The position numbers and the translations under genes are program-made. Shown in pieces: positions 58,424 to 64,000 of a stretch of 64,000 nt of DNA. A model generated the notes under the pieces. The model ran no database searches. It had not been told where the DNA came from and was given only the letters and a program-made list of their open reading frames with translations. Every line of letters starts with the position of its first letter. The stretch's first letter is position 1. Source of the DNA: Lascolabacillus massiliensis (GTDB lineage: Bacteria; Bacteroidota; Bacteroidia; Bacteroidales; Dysgonomonadaceae); contig NZ_CTEJ01000001.1 in assembly GCF_001282625.1 (NCBI RefSeq), forward strand, positions 1,054,001-1,118,000, read 5' to 3'.

Positions 58424-59665
58424 TTATTTATTTAGAACATCTCTATAAATTTCTAACTGCAGGCTACATTTATCAGAGTTGGCACTTCTGCTTTTATATG
58501 CATTCTCTGAAACATTCTCTGAAAATGCCCTGTTTTTAAAAAATGAAGCTATTGCATCTGCACACATAATAGGATCCCCTGACTGGAAATAATACACTGT
58601 TTCTTTGTGTTTACCCAACTCTGGCATAGCTCCCGCAAATGATGCTACAGTAGGTGTTCCTACATGAATTGCTTCATCCAGTGCCATACAGTATGACTCC
58701 ACGAAAGATGGAACAACATTGACGTTTGCATCACGCAGATTTTTCACTATTTCGTCTGCTTTCAGCGGGCCTAACCAGTTGACACTATCTTTAATCCCTA
58801 ACTTATTAATTCTCTTTTTTATCCAGTTATAATAACCATATCCCAAGATACCTTGTCGCCCAGTACTTCCTGCAATATTGAGTTTAATTGACGGGAAATC
58901 CTTCTTTAGGATAGCAATTGCATCAATCAATACATGCAAACCCTTATATGAAACAATGGAAGAGAAAGTTGTAAACAATGAATGCGGTACACAAGAGTCG
59001 TAGTTCCATTTTTCTGCATTTATGAATTCTTCTCTAAGCAACATCTTTGTTTCATACAATTTTGCATCTTTATTGATGTTCCTTATATGGCTCCTGACCC
59101 AAACCGACTGAGTGGTTATAAAAAAGTGGTTTCTTATAATCTCTTTTTCAAATTTACCCCATCTTTTAAATGATCTTTTCTGACTTATAATTGAATCAGA
59201 AGATTTAATAAGTTCCCTCAAACCAAAAGATGCAATTATATCTTTATAGGTCAATGCTGTATAAAAATACTTATGAATCTCAGATTTCAATCCCTGTATC
59301 TCGAGTATCACTTTGCCAGAGATTAAATTACGGGCTTTAAGCAATCCCCAAAAAGACTCTACTCCCCATATATGTATAATATCAGGTTTTACCTCAGCAG
59401 TAATTTTCACAATATCTCTTATGATTGATTTACTTGGAAGACCACTTCTATTTAATTTTGATGAAGGAATTACCCATTGTGTTATGGATGAAAAATCTTC
59501 TCTTAGGGTGCTTTTAACTGATGATTGAGTTATGTTGTAGAGCTCTATTTCACCCGACTTAACCAGTTCATTTGCCATGGAGTGAGACCATGTTCCTGTT
59601 GCATCAGGTTTTTTATCGGTAAAATATCCTGCACCCATCCAAAGCACTTTGATTTTTTTATCCAT
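58424..59665 (-). CDS. Family-4-type glycosyltransferase
   Basis: 413 aa GT-B enzyme. C-terminal donor-sugar domain: [44 protein letters not shown], with the E-x7-E motif spanning ESYCMALDE. No membrane helix. Sugar donor and acceptor cannot be read. It is placed alone between ribBA and rmuC with no other glycan genes, which is unusual for an exopolysaccharide or LPS enzyme. Confidence 0.83.
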   Translation of the reverse strand: MDKKIKVLWMGAGYFTDKKPDATGTWSHSMANELVKSGEIELYNITQSSVKSTLREDFSSITQWVIPSSKLNRSGLPSKSIIRDIVKITAEVKPDIIHIWGVESFWGLLKARNLISGKVILEIQGLKSEIHKYFYTALTYKDIIASFGLRELIKSSDSIISQKRSFKRWGKFEKEIIRNHFFITTQSVWVRSHIRNINKDAKLYETKMLLREEFINAEKWNYDSCVPHSLFTTFSSIVSYKGLHVLIDAIAILKKDFPSIKLNIAGSTGRQGILGYGYYNWIKKRINKLGIKDSVNWLGPLKADEIVKNLRDANVNVVPSFVESYCMALDEAIHVGTPTVASFAGAMPELGKHKETVYYFQSGDPIMCADAIASFFKNRAFSENVSENAYKSRSANSDKCSLQLEIYRDVLNK

Positions 59666-59701
59666 TGTAAAACAGGGTTATAGAATCTAAATCATGAAGA
59701 A

Positions 59702-60922
59702 CTACTTTATATTTTTTAAAACATGTCCCATTTTCTTTTTTTTAGTCTCCATATAAAAATGGTTATACTTATTTGGAGTTATCTCAAGTGGTACATTTTC
59801 AACAACCTTCAGACCATAAGACTCTAATCCAATTCTTTTTTTAGGATTATTGGTCATCAGTCGCATATTTCTAACTTCAAGACTTCTTAGAATCTGAGCA
59901 CCAACTCCATAATCTCTTTCATCTGCCTGATATCCCAGATGAAGATTAGCATCAACAGTGTCATAACCCTGCTCTTGGAGCTTGTATGCTGCAGCTTTAG
60001 CCATCAAGCCAATTCCACGTCCTTCCTGATTTAGGTAAACAAGCACTCCTTTACCCTCTTTCTCAATAAGCTCTAATGCCTTATGCAGCTGTTCGCCACA
60101 TTCACATCTGTAAGACCCAAAAATATCTCCGGTCATACAAGAAGAATGCATTCGAACAAGAATAGATTCATCAGAAGTCCACTCTCCCTTTATAAGCGCT
60201 ACATGCTCTTGTCCTGTTGCAGTCTGAAGAAATGGGATCATCTTGAACTCCCCATACTCAGTTGGCAGCTGTACAGCTTCTCCACGTTCAATGAGAGACT
60301 CCGTTTTAAGTCGGTATTTAATCAAATCAGCAACAGAAACAATTTTAAAGTTAAATTTTCTGGCCATCTCCATAAGTTCCGGCAGACGTGCCATTGAACC
60401 ATCCTCATTTTTTATTTCAGCAAGTGCACCTGCGGGATATAAACCGGCAAGACGTGCAAAATCTATTGTAGCTTCTGTATGACCAGCACGCCTCAATACA
60501 CCTTTAGTTTGAGCTCTTAGAGGGAATATGTGGCCGGGGCGACCAAAATCTTCAGGTGCAGTTTCTTTGCGTGTTAGCGCCAGTATTGTTTGAGCTCTGT
60601 CGTATGCTGAAATACCTGTAGTACAACCATGAGTCAACAGGTCTATCGAAACAGTAAATGGTGTTGCATGTACCGATGTATTCTGAGTTACCATCAGAGG
60701 TAACTCAAGCTCTTCGGCTCTCTCTTTTGTTATTGGTGCACAAATTAATCCTCTTGCATGAGTTTCCAGAAAGTTTACTTTTTCAGGAGTTATGCATTCA
60801 GCAGCGATAACTAAATCGCCCTCATTTTCTCTATCTTCATCGTCAACCACAATTATAAAATTACCTTTACGGATTTCTTCTATGGCTTCCTCGATGGTGT
60901 CTAACTTAAATTCTTCTTGCAT
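59702..60922 (-). CDS. ribBA: Bifunctional DHBP synthase / GTP cyclohydrolase II
   Basis: Riboflavin synthesis, both entry reactions. RibB half (about 1-205): [10 protein letters not shown] (27-36) and [12 protein letters not shown]. RibA half (about 206-406): zinc Cys C262, C273, C275 in [17 protein letters not shown], and [11 protein letters not shown]. Both active sites look intact. It follows lptF by 12 nt. No FMN riboswitch is visible, in keeping with an internal operon position. Confidence 0.96.
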   Translation of the reverse strand: MQEEFKLDTIEEAIEEIRKGNFIIVVDDEDRENEGDLVIAAECITPEKVNFLETHARGLICAPITKERAEELELPLMVTQNTSVHATPFTVSIDLLTHGCTTGISAYDRAQTILALTRKETAPEDFGRPGHIFPLRAQTKGVLRRAGHTEATIDFARLAGLYPAGALAEIKNEDGSMARLPELMEMARKFNFKIVSVADLIKYRLKTESLIERGEAVQLPTEYGEFKMIPFLQTATGQEHVALIKGEWTSDESILVRMHSSCMTGDIFGSYRCECGEQLHKALELIEKEGKGVLVYLNQEGRGIGLMAKAAAYKLQEQGYDTVDANLHLGYQADERDYGVGAQILRSLEVRNMRLMTNNPKKRIGLESYGLKVVENVPLEITPNKYNHFYMETKKKKMGHVLKNIK

Positions 60923-60934
60923 ATTAAAAATCTT

Positions 60935-62857
60935 TTATGCTGTTGCTATTGTAATCAACTCCCTGTTTAACCGCTTGATTTCTTGTAAATCTCTCTTTAT
61001 TCTCAATTCAAACGGAATAGAAAGGAGTCTTAAAATAATTCCTACCGGAAATAGATACATACAAACTTTTGAAAGTGCAGATCCTGTATCGAAAAGACGA
61101 GCATTCTTTATCAGTACAGGAAATTCTTCTGCTTTAGATAAAACTTCCGGTTTTCTGGAATTTGAAATATTATTTAGTATAATCTCTAATTTAGTTTTAA
61201 TAGATAAAAGTTCTTTATCATACGATTCATCAGTCCAGTATTTTTTATAAGTTAACGGTAACTGATTATTGAAAAATGAATCAATATCATTCGTCAACTC
61301 ATTTAGAGATACTGCGATCTCATCATATTTAGGTGTTTCAATTATAACACTTTTGACAGGATATTTCCTTTTTTCTCTTATAAAAAAGAACCTTTTGATA
61401 ATGGTTGAATATGTGTCTACATTCAGTATAACTGAATCATTCATTGCTTTATATGTAAGGAATACTCCAATTGGTAGCAGAATAAATGAGCTGAACCACA
61501 TTCCAAACCAATGTGCCCATACCCCGTCACGTGTCATCTTATAACCTACATTTTCCACAATATAGTAAATAATAAATAGAATTACTGATATAACAATGGG
61601 AGTACCTAAACCTCCTTTTCTAACAATTGAACCAAGTGGTGCACCTATAAAAAAGAAAATCAAACATGTAAAAGGCATAGTAAATTTTCTATGCCACTCT
61701 ACCCAGTGCCTATTAATTGTTTTCTGCGTTGTTGTTTTATTTAATGATCTGAATAGAAATTCATTACTATTATTTTCTGCTTTTGTTACAGCCCCTTGCA
61801 AAATTGAAGATTGTTCGTGAGGTTCTTTGGAAACGAATAAAGTATCAGGGGATGGAACAATAATTTCAGGACTGACAGCTGTATTTATTATTGAATCTTT
61901 AAGTTCCTTTGGATAACTGTTTCTAAATGATAAATAGGAATAATTTTTCATCATGTTCCTATCCACTCTATTGACGCTATCCATTACAAGTTCCATTGAG
62001 TCTATTGAAGAAGATAACTCAGATAAGTTCTTTGACACATAGTTACTTGTAGAACTTCCCTCGATAACATCCTCACCCATTCGTGAAAAATTGGCATCGT
62101 ATGGGATTAACATTGTCTTTTTACTGAAACTCTCTCTAGAGTAAGGTACAAAATCCTGATCATATCTTGAACTCCTTCCCTGATTGGAGTTTTGAAATTG
62201 CTGTCCATTATGCATTGTAAAGATCACCATTGTTTTGTCTTCCGAGCTGCTCATTTCAGCAGAGTCACAAACAATAACTCTCATATTGTTGAAACCACTG
62301 GCAATATCATAAATCATTACTTCATGCAACATACCGGTTTTCTGATCTTTACGCTCTACATAAAGATTATAACCAGGAATATCTTTATAAAAAACTTTTT
62401 CAGGAATATCAAGAGCAGGAGATGCCTGTCTGATAGATATTAATAGAGAGTAAAATTTTGTCTGTATTATGGGTATAGCATTATTCTGAAAGAAAAATGC
62501 CCCTATGCTAATACAAAAAACCAATATAATCAGTGGTTTCATAATGCCTAGCAAAGGTATACCTGCTGATTTTATGGCAAGTAGTTCCAGGTTTTCACCC
62601 ATATTCCCGAAAACCATAAGTGATGCCAACAGAATTGAAAGCGGAAGTGCAAGAGGAATAAGGTTAAGTGCAGCATATAAGAACATTTCACCCAGGACAT
62701 TCAGACCAAGACCCTTACCAACCATGTCTTCTATATATTTCCATAAAAATTGCATTAACACCAAAAAAAGGCATATTGCAAACGTCATCAGGAATATAGG
62801 AATAAAAGTCTTTAAAATATAACTGTATAACCTCTTTATATGGAAATCTTTTCTCAT
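60935..62857 (-). CDS. LptF/LptG-family lipopolysaccharide export permease
   Basis: 640 aa. Three membrane helices near the N-terminus (IPIFLMTFAICLFLVLMQF, LNLIPLALPLSILLASLMVFG, PLIILVFCISIGAFFFQ), a periplasmic jellyroll-like domain (about 130-370), three more helices (about 395-475), and a C-terminal cytoplasmic extension. With LptB, these proteins pull LPS from the inner membrane. E. coli has LptF and LptG of about 360 aa; the long form is usual in Bacteroidetes. F or G cannot be told apart. Confidence 0.9.
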   Translation of the reverse strand: MRKDFHIKRLYSYILKTFIPIFLMTFAICLFLVLMQFLWKYIEDMVGKGLGLNVLGEMFLYAALNLIPLALPLSILLASLMVFGNMGENLELLAIKSAGIPLLGIMKPLIILVFCISIGAFFFQNNAIPIIQTKFYSLLISIRQASPALDIPEKVFYKDIPGYNLYVERKDQKTGMLHEVMIYDIASGFNNMRVIVCDSAEMSSSEDKTMVIFTMHNGQQFQNSNQGRSSRYDQDFVPYSRESFSKKTMLIPYDANFSRMGEDVIEGSSTSNYVSKNLSELSSSIDSMELVMDSVNRVDRNMMKNYSYLSFRNSYPKELKDSIINTAVSPEIIVPSPDTLFVSKEPHEQSSILQGAVTKAENNSNEFLFRSLNKTTTQKTINRHWVEWHRKFTMPFTCLIFFFIGAPLGSIVRKGGLGTPIVISVILFIIYYIVENVGYKMTRDGVWAHWFGMWFSSFILLPIGVFLTYKAMNDSVILNVDTYSTIIKRFFFIREKRKYPVKSVIIETPKYDEIAVSLNELTNDIDSFFNNQLPLTYKKYWTDESYDKELLSIKTKLEIILNNISNSRKPEVLSKAEEFPVLIKNARLFDTGSALSKVCMYLFPVGIILRLLSIPFELRIKRDLQEIKRLNRELITIATA

Positions 62858-62919
62858 TGATCAGGCAATAATGAGTCACGTTTAACTATACGGCAAAGAT
62901 AATAAAAACGTATGGATTT

Positions 62920-63306
62920 CTATACTCCAAGCCTTCTCTTCATTTCTTCAATTTGAGATTCCCATAAGATAATGGAATCCCCCTTTTCGTTAGGTTCGGC
63001 AAAATCAGTTATCTCAAGTGTCATTTCACCCGAAAGGTCAAGTTTTCTTAGTCTAAATTCAAAATAGACATCTTCATCGTCATCTAACCATCTGTATCTG
63101 ATGTTAGTTTGTGGTTTTATCTGAATGATTTCAGCCTGACTCTGGCTCTTGCCCCACGTAAAGGTATAGATAGATTCGGTTTCGTCCATTGTTACATCAT
63201 CGGCAAACCATTCTGATAGACCGTCTATTTGGCTAATCATACGCCATAAGCTACTCTGGGTGGCGTTTCCCATGAGAAACTCGATATGGAATTTTTCTTG
63301 TAACAT
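62920..63306 (-). CDS. START-like (AHSA1-related) small protein
   Basis: 128 aa helix-grip-fold protein: KFHIEFLMGNATQSSLWRMISQIDGLSEWFADDV and YTFTWGKSQSQAEIIQ are typical of the Bacteroidetes START-like family. Probably binds a small hydrophobic ligand or acts as an HSP90 co-chaperone-like factor; neither is shown. It precedes lptF by 62 nt. Confidence 0.82.
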   Translation of the reverse strand: MLQEKFHIEFLMGNATQSSLWRMISQIDGLSEWFADDVTMDETESIYTFTWGKSQSQAEIIQIKPQTNIRYRWLDDDEDVYFEFRLRKLDLSGEMTLEITDFAEPNEKGDSIILWESQIEEMKRRLGV

Positions 63307-63400
63307 GAATCAAATTGTAATTGAGACACAATATACAACTTTTTTTCATTTTTTTCTCATTAATGAACTAATTTTAGATTATCTATAACTATATATAAAT

Positions 63401-63437
63401 AATAAAGGGTGAGCCACTAATTGATTCACCCTTTATT
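63401..63437. terminator. Bidirectional terminator after nagB
   Basis: Perfect 12-bp stem AATAAAGGGTGA (63401-63412) / TCACCCTTTATT (63426-63437). It is the end of the nagB transcript on the minus strand. Confidence 0.8.
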
Positions 63438-63477
63438 TTAAGTATTTTAAAGAATAAATATATTCTTGTAATTTTGT

Positions 63478-64000
63478 TTAGTTGTCCTGAATTGGAATAT
63501 ACTCTACAAAAGCTTCTATCGCTTCGTAGGAGGCAAGACCCAGTTTCCAATATAGATCCGCAGTAGCTCTATTTCTGTCTTCAGAACGTTGCCAGAAGAG
63601 TCTTTCATCATCTCCAAGGAATGGAGCTCCCTCCATCTGAGATTGGTGCTGAAGTATTGAATTCCTTTTTTGACGAAGCTCTTCCGGTGATAGTGGTACA
63701 GCCATTTCAATATGGTCAATCTCCCACTCCATCCATGCACCACGATACATCCATATTCTGCAGTCTTTATACCAATCTTCATATTTTAATATATCAATCG
63801 CTGCAAGAATGGCATCCAAACAAACTTTATGAGTTCCATGAGGATCTGCAAGGTCTCCTGCAACATATATCTGATGAGGTTTGATTGTTTCAATAAAGTC
63901 CTTAACAATATTCACATCCTTCTCTGAAATTGGATTCTTTTTTACAGTTCCTGTTTCATAGAATGGTAGGTCAAGAAAGTGAACATTTTCTTCAGATAAA
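63478..64000 (-). CDS. nagB: Glucosamine-6-phosphate deaminase with LmbE-like C-terminal domain (3' part)
   Basis: Partial: the frame is open to the window edge and the visible 173 residues are the C-terminus. VHFLDLPFYETG, PHQIYVAGDLADPHGTHKVCLDAI and RIWMYRGAWMEW are typical of the LmbE/PIG-L-like half fused to NagB in Bacteroidetes; DPHGTH is the likely metal-binding segment. The NagB half lies outside the window, so the deaminase call rests on this recalled fusion. A GTG at 63915 is internal and not a start. Confidence 0.8.
   Translation of the reverse strand, partial: LSEENVHFLDLPFYETGTVKKNPISEKDVNIVKDFIETIKPHQIYVAGDLADPHGTHKVCLDAILAAIDILKYEDWYKDCRIWMYRGAWMEWEIDHIEMAVPLSPEELRQKRNSILQHQSQMEGAPFLGDDERLFWQRSEDRNRATADLYWKLGLASYEAIEAFVEYIPIQDN

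Noticed and set aside
63478-63915. 145-aa ORF starting at GTG 63915
   Set aside because: The frame is open to the window edge and matches the C-terminal domain of a longer NagB fusion, so the GTG is internal.

Overview
The window looks like a chromosomal segment of a low-GC member of the Bacteroidales. Three things point there: the gene families (BtuG-type propeller lipoprotein, DUF3098 beside FtsX, long LptF, bifunctional RibBA, NagB fused to an LmbE-like domain, several TonB-dependent outer-membrane proteins); promoters of the form TTTG-N19-21-TAnnTTTG instead of sigma70 -35/-10 boxes; and the near absence of Shine-Dalgarno sequences. A genus in or near the Dysgonomonadaceae is a guess. No prophage, transposase, CRISPR array or recognisable defence island is visible, and most of the window is housekeeping.

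Layout. 1-9.3 kb (+): gyrA, a secreted TPR protein, purM-prfA-pyrF, a DUF4395 membrane protein and an HD phosphohydrolase. 9.3-12.1 kb: DUF454 and a low-molecular-weight phosphatase on divergent promoters, DUF4332, prs. 12.1-21.7 kb (-): a cytoplasmic GH13 enzyme with a patatin, then the cell-envelope and tRNA cluster ftsX-DUF3098-uppP-truB-queA-folK, with terC and the tRNA nucleotidyltransferase upstream of it. 21.8-26.2 kb (+): a lipoprotein, then a cobalamin riboswitch controlling a BtuB-like receptor and a BtuG-like B12-binding lipoprotein. 26.2-33.8 kb (-): an AspT/YidE-type transporter, lepA, asnS, an RluB-type pseudouridine synthase with a long basic tail, purB. 34.0 kb: tRNA-Val(UAC).

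34.1-47.2 kb is the most variable part: a DbpA-like helicase, a DUF1801 gene broken by a TGA codon and bracketed by a 38-bp direct repeat that is itself a promoter, a Tat-exported aldo/keto reductase, a Fur-family regulator with a Zn/Cd-type P1B ATPase, a PLP racemase with a GNAT, a pyrimidine-dimer glycosylase behind a long palindrome, a TonB receptor, a small unknown gene, a secreted PHP phosphoesterase and Dps. 47.2-51.9 kb (-): a three-gene unit of outer-membrane barrel, LytS-type kinase and LytTR regulator. 52.1-64 kb: YeiH-type transporter, SixA-like phosphatase, DUF4230, then a tightly packed minus-strand series tdh-kbl, rmuC-glycosyltransferase-ribBA-lptF-START protein, and the 3' part of nagB running off the window.

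The clearest functional units are B12 capture (riboswitch, BtuB, BtuG), threonine-to-glycine breakdown (tdh-kbl), metal efflux under a Fur-family protein, and the barrel/kinase/regulator operon. The observations most worth following up are the structured leader with an in-frame mini-ORF between the B12 aptamer and btuB, the duplicated promoter around the broken DUF1801 gene, and the roughly 96-nt palindrome with two alternative pairings before the glycosylase gene.
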